Assembly (NCBI GenBank): GCA_024234395.1
Contig: JACKOH010000002.1
Location: 1,302,001-1,366,000, forward strand
Direction: 5' to 3'
From: Pseudomonadales bacterium
GTDB taxonomy: Bacteria; Pseudomonadota; Gammaproteobacteria; Pseudomonadales; Pseudohongiellaceae
DNA length: 64,000 nt
How positions within the stretch are numbered: the stretch's first letter is position 1; every line of letters begins with the position of its first letter. Below the pieces are notes generated by a model, which saw nothing but the letters and a program-made list of their open reading frames with translations, did not search any database and was not told the DNA's origin. Positions 41,341 to 50,442 of this stretch are shown in pieces. The translations under genes and the position numbers were made by a program.

Positions 41341-44028
41341 TCAGCGCCGGGCCGGCTCCGGCTGGTCCGGATCCACCTCCAGATCAGCAGTCAGTGCGAT
41401 ATAGTCCTCCCTGGAGAGGGTTCCGGCCCCAAGCAGACCGGTCAGTCCGGCATGAACGATATAGTCGTCACTGATTTCAAAATGATCGCGCAGTGCCTGG
41501 CGCGTCTCGCAGAGACCGTAGCCATCGGTACCCAGGGTGATGTAGTGGGGGCCCAACCAGGGAGCAATCGAGGCGGGCAGTGACTTCATGTAGTCGCTGG
41601 CCGCGACCACCACCTCGTCACGGTTGCCGAACAGTCTGCCGATGGTGGGTTGGCGCGGCGGTTCCAGCGGATGTAACCGGTTCCATCGATCGCAGCTTTG
41701 TGCGTTTCGTTGTAACTCGATGTAGCTGGTTACACTCCATACCCGGACCTTGAAACCATTGCCGTTGAGTCTGGTGGCAGCAGACAGTACCTGTTGCATG
41801 ATGCTGCCACTGCCGAGCAGATTTATCGTTCTCCCGGGCTCTGTACCTGGAAAGGTCCGGAACAGATAGGCGCCGTCTATGACCTGTTGTTCCAGATCGG
41901 GGACGGACATGTCATCCGGCATGGCCGGCATCGGATAGGCTTCATTGTAGGTGGTCAGGTAATAGAAAATATTTTCCTGCAATTGATACATACGCCTGAT
42001 GCCGTCACGAATGATGACAGTCAGTTCGTAGCCGAACGCCGGATCGTAAACTTTCAGATTGGGAACGGTGCTGGCCAGCAATGGTGAGTGACCATCCTGA
42101 TGCTGAATACCTTCACCGTTGAGCGTGGTCCGGCCGGCTGTGCCTCCGATCAGAAAACCCCGGCATTTCATGTCGCCACAACTCCAGATCATGTCGCCAA
42201 CACGCTGCAGGCCGAACATTGAATAGAAGAAATAGAACGGTATCATCGGCAGGCGGTGTATCGAGTAGGCGGTGCCGGCGGCCAGAAACGAGGCAATGGC
42301 GCCGGTTTCGCAGATTCCCTCCTGCAGAATCTGGCCATCGATAGCTTCCCGGTACGCACCGATGCTCTCGGCATCCACCGGCGTGTACTTCTGTCCGTCG
42401 GCAGAATAGATGCCGGCAATGCGAAACAGCGCATCGAGACCGAAAGTACGGGCTTCATCGGGCACAATCGGTACCACGTAACGACCCAGTTCCCGGTCTT
42501 TCATCAGGCTGGAAAGCAGTCTGACCGCAACCAGGGTGGTGGACTGGGCCTTGTCTCCGGAGCCTCGGATCAACGCGTCGAACGCCTCCAGGGGAGGCGC
42601 TTCAAGTGCCGGGCAACTGTCATCGCGTTGCGGCAGATAGCCACCCAGTTGCTGGCGCCTGGCACGCAGGTAGCGCAGTTCGGCACTGTCGTCGGCAGGA
42701 CGGTAAAAGCTGGCGGTGCGGATCGCTTCGTCATCCAGCGGGATACCGAAATTTCTGGCCCGTTCCAGCCGCTCGTCCGGCCCCAGGTTTTTCTTCTGAT
42801 GAACCGTATTTCTGCCTTCCGATTCCGGGCCCATGCCATCTCCCTTGACGGTTTTGATCAATATCACTGTCGGTCGGCCCTGGCTTTCCAGCGCCTTTCT
42901 GTACCCGGCGTAGATTTTTTCTGCATCCTGGCCGCCACGCTTGATCTGCCGGACCTCATCGTCGCTCAGTGAATTCATCATCTGTTCCAGTTCGGGATTG
43001 CCATGCACCCAGTGTTCGCGCTGTCGGTTACCTGGCAGCACCGAGTAGCGCTGGTAATCGCCGTCCACGCACTCTTCCATGCGGCGGCGCAGGGTCCCGT
43101 TTACATCGCGGGCCAGCAAGCGGTCCCAGCCACCTCCCCAGATCACCTTGATGACGTTCCAGTCGGCGCCGCGGAAGGTGGCTTCCAGCTCCTGGATAAT
43201 TTTCCCGTTTCCGCGGACCGGGCCATCCAGGCGCTGCAGATTGCAGTTCACTACCAGGATCAGATTGTCCAACTTTTCCCGGGCGGCGATATTGATGGTG
43301 CCCAGAACCTCGGGTTCGTCACATTCGCCGTCTCCTATAAAGCACCAGATCTTGCCGCCCTTGCCGGGTTTGAGACCGCGATTCTCCAGATACTTGGCAA
43401 AGCGGGCCTGGTAAATGGCAGTGGGGGTGGATAACCCCATGGACGCGTTGGGAACCTGCCAGAAATCAGGCAGGGACATCGGATGAGGGTAGGAGGGCAG
43501 CCCGCCGCCAGGCCCCAGTTCACGGCGATAGTTTCGCAATTGCCGGTCCTCGAGCCGACCTTCGAGGTAGGCCCGTGCATACACGCCGGGAGCGGCATGT
43601 GGTTGCAGTATTACCAGGTCCCCCCCGTATTGTTCGTCCTGGCAACGAAAAAAATGATTGAAGCCGACTTCCATCAGCGTAGCCGCAGAACCGTAGGTGG
43701 CAATGTGGCCACCTACGCCGGAACCCTGATCCTGCTGCTGCAGTACCATGGCCATGGCGTTCCAGCGATTGATGTTTTCGATACGCTTTTCCAGATCCAG
43801 GTCACCCGGATAGGCAGGTTGTTCAGCCAGGGCGATAGTATTCAGATAGGGCGTGTTGAGCTGAGTCTGGGCCAGGGCAACATTATGGTCGTAGCTCCAT
43901 TGGCGCAGACCATTGAGAATGGTATTCACTCCCTCGCGACCATGATGGTGGTAAATGTCGCCGAGCGCTTCGAGCCACTCCTGCAGGTCGGTTTCCGCGC
44001 CCTGCGTCGTTTCCAGTTGGGTAGGCAT
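41341..44028 (-). CDS. homodimeric 2-oxoacid dehydrogenase E1 (AceE/MdeB type)
   Basis: 895 aa thiamine-diphosphate enzyme. Seen: GGHIATYGSAATLMEVGFNH, TPP motif GDGECDEPEVLGTINIA ... NCNLQRLDGPVRGNGKI, KTVKGDGMG, and IPFYFFYSMFGLQRVGDM. Length fits AceE (about 885-895). No E2 (aceF) or E3 gene is near, and an Lrp-type regulator is divergent; in Pseudomonas putida mdeB, an AceE-like 2-oxobutyrate dehydrogenase E1, is next to the Lrp-type mdeR. Either pyruvate or 2-oxobutyrate is therefore possible. ATG 44028 has GGAG upstream; the longer frame to 44205 enters the promoter region. Confidence 0.92.
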   Translation of the reverse strand: MPTQLETTQGAETDLQEWLEALGDIYHHHGREGVNTILNGLRQWSYDHNVALAQTQLNTPYLNTIALAEQPAYPGDLDLEKRIENINRWNAMAMVLQQQDQGSGVGGHIATYGSAATLMEVGFNHFFRCQDEQYGGDLVILQPHAAPGVYARAYLEGRLEDRQLRNYRRELGPGGGLPSYPHPMSLPDFWQVPNASMGLSTPTAIYQARFAKYLENRGLKPGKGGKIWCFIGDGECDEPEVLGTINIAAREKLDNLILVVNCNLQRLDGPVRGNGKIIQELEATFRGADWNVIKVIWGGGWDRLLARDVNGTLRRRMEECVDGDYQRYSVLPGNRQREHWVHGNPELEQMMNSLSDDEVRQIKRGGQDAEKIYAGYRKALESQGRPTVILIKTVKGDGMGPESEGRNTVHQKKNLGPDERLERARNFGIPLDDEAIRTASFYRPADDSAELRYLRARRQQLGGYLPQRDDSCPALEAPPLEAFDALIRGSGDKAQSTTLVAVRLLSSLMKDRELGRYVVPIVPDEARTFGLDALFRIAGIYSADGQKYTPVDAESIGAYREAIDGQILQEGICETGAIASFLAAGTAYSIHRLPMIPFYFFYSMFGLQRVGDMIWSCGDMKCRGFLIGGTAGRTTLNGEGIQHQDGHSPLLASTVPNLKVYDPAFGYELTVIIRDGIRRMYQLQENIFYYLTTYNEAYPMPAMPDDMSVPDLEQQVIDGAYLFRTFPGTEPGRTINLLGSGSIMQQVLSAATRLNGNGFKVRVWSVTSYIELQRNAQSCDRWNRLHPLEPPRQPTIGRLFGNRDEVVVAASDYMKSLPASIAPWLGPHYITLGTDGYGLCETRQALRDHFEISDDYIVHAGLTGLLGAGTLSREDYIALTADLEVDPDQPEPARR

Positions 44029-44160
44029 AATAGTGACTCCGGCGGTCCTGTGTCTGGCCCCTATTATACCGGGCGCGGCTTGAGCGTGATTGCCAATTAT
44101 GTCGCTTGAACCGCCAAGATTGGTATTATCTGCTAATTTGTAACCATAAGAAGGCAGGAA
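44029..44160. promoter_or_regulatory. divergent E1/Lrp regulatory region
   Basis: 132 bases between the two divergent starts. Contains AT-rich TTGGTATTATCTGC and CTAATTTG segments next to the regulator start, as expected for an Lrp-type site, but no clear repeat of operators was resolved. Confidence 0.4.
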
Positions 44161-44643
44161 ATGGCAAAAATCTCCCTGGATCGTACAGACTTCAAGATAC
44201 TTCACTATCTGCAGAACAGCGGCCGGCTGTCCAATGCGGAACTGGCCGAAAAAGTTGATCTGTCTCCCTCACCCTGCCTGCGCCGGGTCAAGTCGCTGGA
44301 ACAACTGGGGATCATTCGGCGCTATGCGGCGATTGTCGATGCGCGCGCGGTGGGCCTGCCCATCAATATTTTTGTCAACGTCTCCCTGCATAATCAGGAG
44401 CGCCGCAGTCTGGAGCAGTTCGAGGCCCGGGTGGCCGGCTATGAGGAGGTCATGGAGTGTTATCTGATGACCGGGAGTTTCGACTACATGCTGAGAATCG
44501 TGGTGCCTGACCTGGAAAGCTATGAACAGTTTCTGGCTGAAAAACTGACCACCACGCCTGGCGTGTCCAACATCCAGTCCAGCTTTACCCTCAAGCAGGT
44601 GGTTTACAAAACCGAACTGCCATTGCGCTCCGCCGGCAGTTAA
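44161..44643 (+). CDS. Lrp/AsnC family regulator
   Basis: 160 aa: N-terminal helix-turn-helix (LDRTDFKILHYLQNSGRLSN; LAEKVDLSPSPCLRRVKSLE) and a C-terminal RAM domain (VMECYLMTGSFDYMLRIVVP). Amino-acid-responsive regulator. Its divergent position next to a stand-alone E1 gene suggests it controls that gene, by analogy with MdeR of P. putida. AAGGCAGGA-type ribosome site before ATG 44161. Confidence 0.93.
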   Translation: MAKISLDRTDFKILHYLQNSGRLSNAELAEKVDLSPSPCLRRVKSLEQLGIIRRYAAIVDARAVGLPINIFVNVSLHNQERRSLEQFEARVAGYEEVMECYLMTGSFDYMLRIVVPDLESYEQFLAEKLTTTPGVSNIQSSFTLKQVVYKTELPLRSAGS

Positions 44644-44716
44644 CAACGGTTACAGTCACTGAAGCAGTGAAGTATAGTGAACGGTTAATGAAGTGGAATC
44701 CAAGGGGCCAGAAATT

Positions 44717-46921
44717 ATGTTGAAAAAATTCCTGCTGCTTTTACCCTGCGCAATCGGGATTGGTCTCGGCGCCTGCAGTCCGGGTCCGCAAGGGCCTGCC
44801 CATGTTTCCCTGGCGGTGCTTTCCAACAAGCCCTATCTCCTGAGCGGCGGAAATGCATTGCTGGAAGTAACCGCCTCCACTGCCGACGGCGATGACATTA
44901 CCCTGCTGGTGAACGGCATTGCCCGCAATGTCGATCTGGCGGCAGTGGGCCAGGATGGCGAACTCACCCTGTTCCGGGGCCTGATTACCGGGCTGAATGA
45001 AGGTAACAATTCCGTCACTGCCAGGCTTGGCGATGCTGCAGCGGAACTCCCGGTAGTCAATTACCCGATCAGCGGACCGATCTTCTCCGGACCCCATCAG
45101 CAGCCCTATTTCTGCCTCGGTCAACTGGCTCCGGATGACGACGGCAACCCCCGCCGGTTCGCCATCGGCAACGGCGACTACCTGGATGCTTCGGTAACTG
45201 ACGGCAACTGTACACTGCCGGGCCGCGTGGACTACCTCTACCGGTCTAACGGTGACGACCCACAATTTCTGCCGCTCGCTGATACCCGCAACCTGCCTGC
45301 GGACCTGGCCTATGTAACCACCAGCGAAGGCGTTGAGGTTCCTTACATCGTCCGTCTGGAGACCGGCACCATTAATCGGGCCATATACCAGATTGCGGTT
45401 CTCCACGATCCCCGGCAACCGGCGCCGTCGCCACTCGGCTCTCCCGGCGCCTGGAACCAGCGGCTGGTTTATACCTTCGGCGGTGGTTGCGAAGCCGGAT
45501 ATTTCCAGGGTACCGGCACCGGAGACGTGCTGCGGGATACCATGCTCAGGCGCGGTTACGCGGTCGCCTCGTCCACTCTCAACGTCAATTCCCAGGGTGG
45601 ATGCAATGATGTGCTGTCGGCGGAAACGCTCATGATGGTGAAGGAGCACTTTATCGAGAGCTACGGGGTACCCCGCTACACGATCGGTCGCGGCAGTTCC
45701 GGCGGCGCCATGCAGCAGTTCCTGATCGCCGGAGCCTACCCGGGGCTGCTGGATGGACTGCTGCCCAGCAACACCTTTGCTGATGCGGTCACTTATTTCA
45801 CCGATTCCCAGGAATGTGCGGGAATTCTGCGCGACTACGTCAACGATCCGGCCCTCGGTTTGAGCGATGCATCCAAAAATGCCATTGGCGGCTGGTCGAT
45901 GTGGTCGCTTTGCGAAACCTCACTGGGTGATCGCCCCAAGCGGATTGCGCCGGATGACTGTCCCGCACAGATCCCGGCGGAAGCCCGCTACGATGCCGTG
46001 GATAACCCAGCAGGTGTCAGGTGTTCCATCTATGATGGGATGCGCAATATCTTCGGTGAAAAACGTTATCCGGCAATTACCGACCAGCGGGCCTTTGCCC
46101 GCGCTCCGCATGACAATGTGGGAGTGCAGTACGGACTGGCGGCGCTCAACAGCGGACTTATCGACACAGCCCTGTTCCTGGATCTCAATGAGAACATCGG
46201 CGGCTGGGATATCGACGTGAATGCCCGCCGGCAACGTACCGTTGCCGACGATGACGCGCTGCGAATCGCCTATCAGACCGGGCGTGTATCCAGTGGTGGT
46301 GCGGGCCTGGCGCAGGTTCCCATCATCGACGACCGGTCCTACCTTGACGATATCGGGAATTTTCATGCCAGTGTCTATTCATTTATTACCCGGGCCCGAC
46401 TGGAGCGGGACAATGGTCACGCTGAAAATTACATATTGCGTCGACATTCCCGGGACCTGTCGCTGGAAGATGAGAATCTGGAATTGATGGACCGTTGGCT
46501 GGCCAGTATTCAGGCTGACCGCAGTACTGACAGGTTGTTGGATAAGATTGTCCGGGCCAGGCCGGCGGAGCTGCAGAACGACTGTTTTGCTGCCAATGGC
46601 GAGCGGATAGCCGAGGACCCGGTCTTCAATCCGGGAAGTCTTTATGACAATACCGAAGGAAGCTGCAACAGGCTGTTTCCACCCCATGCCGGCCTGCGAC
46701 TGGTGGCGGGTGGCCCGCTGAGCAACGATATCCTCAAGTGTCAGCTGAAGCCCATCGATTATGGCGACTATACCGTGTCATTCAGCGATCAGGAAAAAGC
46801 CCGGCTGGAAGCGATTTTTCCGGACGGAGTCTGTGACTGGAGCAAGCCTGGTGTTCACCAGCAGGTCAATTCCACCTGGCTGTCGTTTGGACCGTCGCCG
46901 GTCAATCGCTATGAGCCCTGA
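44717..46921 (+). CDS. DUF6351-like lipoprotein alpha/beta hydrolase
   Basis: 734 aa. Lipobox IGLGAC after MLKKFLLLLPCAIG. An N-terminal beta domain (VSLAVLSNKPYLLSGGNALL) is followed by a large domain with hydrolase elbow IGRGSSGGAMQQFL and AGAYPGLLDGLLPSNTFADA, similar in plan to tannase-like enzymes, and with many cysteines. It matches what is known as DUF6351 (from memory). Expected envelope-anchored ester hydrolase; substrate unknown. Start at ATG 44717; a GTG lies 24 bases upstream. The last 13 bases overlap the convergent gene. Confidence 0.75.
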   Translation: MLKKFLLLLPCAIGIGLGACSPGPQGPAHVSLAVLSNKPYLLSGGNALLEVTASTADGDDITLLVNGIARNVDLAAVGQDGELTLFRGLITGLNEGNNSVTARLGDAAAELPVVNYPISGPIFSGPHQQPYFCLGQLAPDDDGNPRRFAIGNGDYLDASVTDGNCTLPGRVDYLYRSNGDDPQFLPLADTRNLPADLAYVTTSEGVEVPYIVRLETGTINRAIYQIAVLHDPRQPAPSPLGSPGAWNQRLVYTFGGGCEAGYFQGTGTGDVLRDTMLRRGYAVASSTLNVNSQGGCNDVLSAETLMMVKEHFIESYGVPRYTIGRGSSGGAMQQFLIAGAYPGLLDGLLPSNTFADAVTYFTDSQECAGILRDYVNDPALGLSDASKNAIGGWSMWSLCETSLGDRPKRIAPDDCPAQIPAEARYDAVDNPAGVRCSIYDGMRNIFGEKRYPAITDQRAFARAPHDNVGVQYGLAALNSGLIDTALFLDLNENIGGWDIDVNARRQRTVADDDALRIAYQTGRVSSGGAGLAQVPIIDDRSYLDDIGNFHASVYSFITRARLERDNGHAENYILRRHSRDLSLEDENLELMDRWLASIQADRSTDRLLDKIVRARPAELQNDCFAANGERIAEDPVFNPGSLYDNTEGSCNRLFPPHAGLRLVAGGPLSNDILKCQLKPIDYGDYTVSFSDQEKARLEAIFPDGVCDWSKPGVHQQVNSTWLSFGPSPVNRYEP

Positions 46922-47460
46922 GCGGCAAGGAACTCGAGGATAAGATCGACATTGCGGGCGTCGCAACTCTCGCTGTGGCTGAAGATGTATTCGGTCGCCA
47001 GCTGCTCGATGGCCTCGGCCCTGGCGATCAGTTCTCTGAAGTTGCCGATCAGCGGCGGGGGAACGCTCCTGTCGCTGAAAAAATCGATCAGCAGGGTCAG
47101 TTCCTCCTGGCTCAGATTGTCGGCAAAAATGGCTACGATACCCGGTTCGAATCGCTCCCAGGCGAAAGTTTCTTCATAGCACTGGGCGATTTGCGCCTTG
47201 AGGGAGTCCGGCAGTTCGGTATCGGTGGACTCGGCAACGATACTGGCATAAGTGCTGATTATGGTTTCGGTCTGTTGACGGGCAGCCTCGGCAAAGCCCT
47301 GGGCAACGGCGGAGATTCGCAACAGGCGTCGGGCATCGGCCTGATTGTCGGCGTGGGCCGGGGAGCCTGCCGTCGCCAGCAGCACGATGGCGATCGTAAA
47401 CTGTTGGAGACGTCTCAGTTTTCCAGACTGCTGAGGCCGTTGCCGATCCGTGCAATCCAC
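46909..47460 (-). CDS. exported DUF2059-like protein
   Basis: 183 aa from GTG 47460, which has GAGG eight bases upstream (the frame is open to 47493). A long basic N-region precedes a signal core (FTIAIVLLATAGSPAHA). The mature part is helical: DARRLLRISAVAQGFAEAAR, then EELTLLIDFFSDRSVPP, the DUF2059 pattern. Function unknown. Convergent with the DUF6351 gene, sharing 13 bases at the stops. Confidence 0.7.
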   Translation of the reverse strand: MDCTDRQRPQQSGKLRRLQQFTIAIVLLATAGSPAHADNQADARRLLRISAVAQGFAEAARQQTETIISTYASIVAESTDTELPDSLKAQIAQCYEETFAWERFEPGIVAIFADNLSQEELTLLIDFFSDRSVPPPLIGNFRELIARAEAIEQLATEYIFSHSESCDARNVDLILEFLAAQGS

Positions 47461-47715
47461 GTGTGATGCCTCACTTAACCTAAGGTGATCCACAAAGTTG
47501 AAAATGAGTGTATAGAAAAAGCAGGTAAGACCTCAATGAGAATCCACGGCAGGAGATCGAGCATTTCCGTAGTGAAAATCGTCACCTCTCGGCCGGTTGT
47601 TGTTTACTTTCTCTCCCAGTAATGACAGCATGTTTTCAGACATTTGGCTTTTTCGTTGGCGGTGCCACCGGTTACGAGGCGCTGTCAGCTGAACTTCGAT
47701 TCCAGGGACCAGCGA

Positions 47716-48159
47716 TTGCACTCCCCCAAACGTGTTGTATTTCTTGACCTTATATTGTCACTGTTTCGCCTTAATGGCCTGCTGATTGCCGAGGGCGACA
47801 GGATGACCAGGGACCTGGGGCTCACCAGTGCCCGCTGGCGCGTTATCGGAGCGGTGGCGCTTTCCAGTGGCGGCCTGACCGTGCCGGGAATCGCGCGCGT
47901 ACTGGGACAGTCACGGCAGGCGGTACAACGCATCACCGATGCCATGGTGACCGACGCATTGCTGGTTTACGTACCCAATCCCAAACACAAGAAATCCATG
48001 CTCGTGCAACTCACCGACGAGGGCAAGAAATGCTACAACCTGTTGCGCGAGGAGCAGGATCCGTGGGCACTTGATGCCACCGAAGAGATTTCCATTGAAG
48101 ATCTGGAATCCTCGCTGTTTGTAGTGCGTCGCCTGATCAAGCAATTCGATAAGAAATAG
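47716..48159 (+). CDS. MarR family regulator
   Basis: 147 aa winged-helix protein: LGLTSARWRVIGAVALSSGG, VPGIARVLGQSRQAVQRITD, and wing PNPKHKKSMLVQLTDEGKK. The frame is open to 47644, but TTG 47716 has AGGGA seven bases upstream and gives normal MarR length. It ends 4 bases before nnr, so it leads the conserved housekeeping cluster. The ligand is unknown. Confidence 0.78.
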   Translation: MHSPKRVVFLDLILSLFRLNGLLIAEGDRMTRDLGLTSARWRVIGAVALSSGGLTVPGIARVLGQSRQAVQRITDAMVTDALLVYVPNPKHKKSMLVQLTDEGKKCYNLLREEQDPWALDATEEISIEDLESSLFVVRRLIKQFDKK

Positions 48160-48163
48160 CGCT

Positions 48164-49747
48164 ATGAGCAGCCAGCTTGATCGCCTTCCCCGTGCTCTCT
48201 ATCAGGCGGCCCAGGTTCGCGAGTTGGACCGGATCGCCATCGAGGATTGCCGCATCGAGGGATTTGCCCTGATGCGCAGAGCCGCTGCACTGGCGTTTGC
48301 CGCGTTACTGGAAAAGTGGCCGCAGACCCGGCACCTGTTGATTTTTGTCGGCACCGGCAATAATGGTGGCGACGGCTACCTGTTGGCGGGGCTGGCCAAA
48401 GAGCAGGGCCTGAATCCGGAGCTAATTCAGGTTGGCGATCACCGCAGACTCCGTGGCGACGCGCTGCGCGCCAGTGAATTTGCTGCCCGGAAAAAGGTCC
48501 ACGCTACCCCGTTTCAGCGCGAGTTACTGCTGGGGACTGGCCGCTATCCGGCGGGCCACACCGTGGTGGTCGATGCCCTGTTGGGCACCGGACTGGACCG
48601 TTCCGTCAGTGGCGACTTTGAGGCGGCGATCAACATCATCAATGACCTGCCCTTCCCGGTGCTGGCCATCGATATTCCTTCCGGGCTGAGCAGTGATACG
48701 GGCAATATCCTCGGGGTGGCCGTCCAGGCTGCGCTGACCACGACCTTTATCGGCCTGAAACAGGGTCTGCTGACTGCCGCCGGTGTAAATGTCAGCGGCG
48801 CGATCGTCTATGGTGACCTGGATGTCCCAGAGCGGGTCTTCAGTGGTTCGAACTCACCGTCCCCCGCTGCTCAACGCATCGACATGCAGCAGATGTCCCG
48901 GTTGCTCGCTCCGCGTCTGCGCTCGGCGAACAAAGGCCATTTCGGCCATACCGTAATCCTTGGTGGCGATTATGGCTTCGGCGGTGCTGCCTTGATGGCG
49001 GCCGCGGCCGCACTGCGAGCCGGTAGTGGTCTGGTCAGTGTCATCACCAGGTCGGTTAACCGGTCCGGCTTTCTCGCCAGCCAGCCGGAATTGATGGTGG
49101 TGGGAACCGAAGATCCGGAGGATTCTCAAGGTCTGGCTGGCGCGCTGCTGGAGAAGGCGTCGGTTATCGTGGTGGGTCCGGGCCTGGGCAGGACTGAGTG
49201 GTCCCGGGAACTGTTGAACATGGCGCTCAAGGTTCAGGAGGCCCGGGAAGTGCCCCTGGTCGTCGACGCCGACGGACTGAATCTACTGGCACTGCGCCGG
49301 GGCTCGCCTGAAGAGCCGGTTACGGCACGGGAAAACTGGATACTGACACCGCATCCCGGCGAGGCGGCCCGTCTGCTGGACTGTGCCACCGAAGAAATCA
49401 ACGCCGATCGTTTCGCTGCCGTCCGCCAACTGAAGGAACGCTGGGGTGGGGTGGTATTACTGAAGGGGGCCGGCAGCCTGATCTGTTACGGTCCGGCCGA
49501 CCGCAGGCAGATTGATTTGTGCAGTGAAGGGAATCCCGGAATGGCCAGCGGTGGCATGGGAGATATCCTGAGCGGCCTGGCTGGCGGACTGGTAGCGCAG
49601 CACTATGGCCTCGAGAACAGTCTGCGCATCGCTGTCTGCGTACATGGGGAGGCCGCCGATCTGGCCGTTCAACAGGCGGGACAGCGGGGCCTGGCAGCCA
49701 CCGATCTGTTGCCGTTCATTCAAAAACTGGTCAACCCAGCCCGTTAG
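48164..49747 (+). CDS. nnr: bifunctional NAD(P)HX epimerase/dehydratase
   Basis: 527 aa. N-terminal YjeF_N epimerase domain (FVGTGNNGGDGYLLAGLAKE; DALLGTGLDRSVSGDFEAAI; AIDIPSGLSSDTGN) and C-terminal ADP/ATP-dependent dehydratase domain (VILGGDYGFGGAALMAAAAA; LVVDADGLNLLA; TPHPGEAARLL; GNPGMASGGMGDILSGLAGG). Repairs hydrated NADH and NADPH in the cytoplasm. In the same place (before tsaE and amiB) as in other gammaproteobacteria. Confidence 0.96.
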   Translation: MSSQLDRLPRALYQAAQVRELDRIAIEDCRIEGFALMRRAAALAFAALLEKWPQTRHLLIFVGTGNNGGDGYLLAGLAKEQGLNPELIQVGDHRRLRGDALRASEFAARKKVHATPFQRELLLGTGRYPAGHTVVVDALLGTGLDRSVSGDFEAAINIINDLPFPVLAIDIPSGLSSDTGNILGVAVQAALTTTFIGLKQGLLTAAGVNVSGAIVYGDLDVPERVFSGSNSPSPAAQRIDMQQMSRLLAPRLRSANKGHFGHTVILGGDYGFGGAALMAAAAALRAGSGLVSVITRSVNRSGFLASQPELMVVGTEDPEDSQGLAGALLEKASVIVVGPGLGRTEWSRELLNMALKVQEAREVPLVVDADGLNLLALRRGSPEEPVTARENWILTPHPGEAARLLDCATEEINADRFAAVRQLKERWGGVVLLKGAGSLICYGPADRRQIDLCSEGNPGMASGGMGDILSGLAGGLVAQHYGLENSLRIAVCVHGEAADLAVQQAGQRGLAATDLLPFIQKLVNPAR

Positions 49748-49787
49748 CCGATAACCTGGGTCCCGATTCCGGGACGATTAATTGAGC

Positions 49788-50312
49788 ATGGAAACAGACA
49801 GTGTATTTCTCGCCGACGAGCGGGAAACCGAGCAATTCGGTCGCCTGCTGGCGCTCGCCACCAGTGATCTGCCGGCGGAATCTCTCGCCGCAGGCAGCCT
49901 GCCGGATGCCACCGGGGGCGGGCGAATATACCTGATTGGCGACCTGGGAGCCGGGAAAACCAGCCTGGCCCGCGGCGTATTGCGTGGCTATGGCCATCAG
50001 GGTGCAGTAAAAAGTCCTACATACACGCTGGTTGAACCTTATGAGTTTTCTAGGTATAAAGTTTATCACTTTGATCTGTATCGCCTTTCCGACCCTGAAG
50101 AAGTGGAATTCCTGGGCGTTTCAGATTATTTTGACAGTGCGAACCTGTGCCTGATCGAATGGCCTGACAGGGGTGGCAGATTCCTGCCCCCGGCAGATCT
50201 CTCGATCAGGCTGGAATGTGAGGCTTCCGGGCGGCGTCTGAACTGGCAGGCTCGAACCTCGCGCGGGCGGGAAATCGCCCACAAACTGAATCAGCTCCGC
50301 CATAACCGTTAA
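49788..50312 (+). CDS. tsaE: tRNA t6A modification ATPase TsaE
   Basis: 174 aa, YjeE family. Walker A GDLGAGKTSLARG, then VKSPTYTLVEPYEF, VYHFDLYRLSDPEEVEFLG and CLIEWPDRGG. Works with TsaB and TsaD to make t6A37 in tRNA. ATG 49788 chosen; a TTG two codons before opens the frame. Between nnr and amiB, as usual. Confidence 0.95.
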   Translation: METDSVFLADERETEQFGRLLALATSDLPAESLAAGSLPDATGGGRIYLIGDLGAGKTSLARGVLRGYGHQGAVKSPTYTLVEPYEFSRYKVYHFDLYRLSDPEEVEFLGVSDYFDSANLCLIEWPDRGGRFLPPADLSIRLECEASGRRLNWQARTSRGREIAHKLNQLRHNR

Positions 50313-50442
50313 CCAGTGTCGTCACTTTCTCTGAACGGCAGGTTGTCTGAACGGCAGGTTGTGGTGGCCTGATTAAGATTTGCGTAACAGAACACAAGCT
50401 GGCTGCAGGAGCAGCCAGTCAATCCACGAGTGCCCGGCGGCA

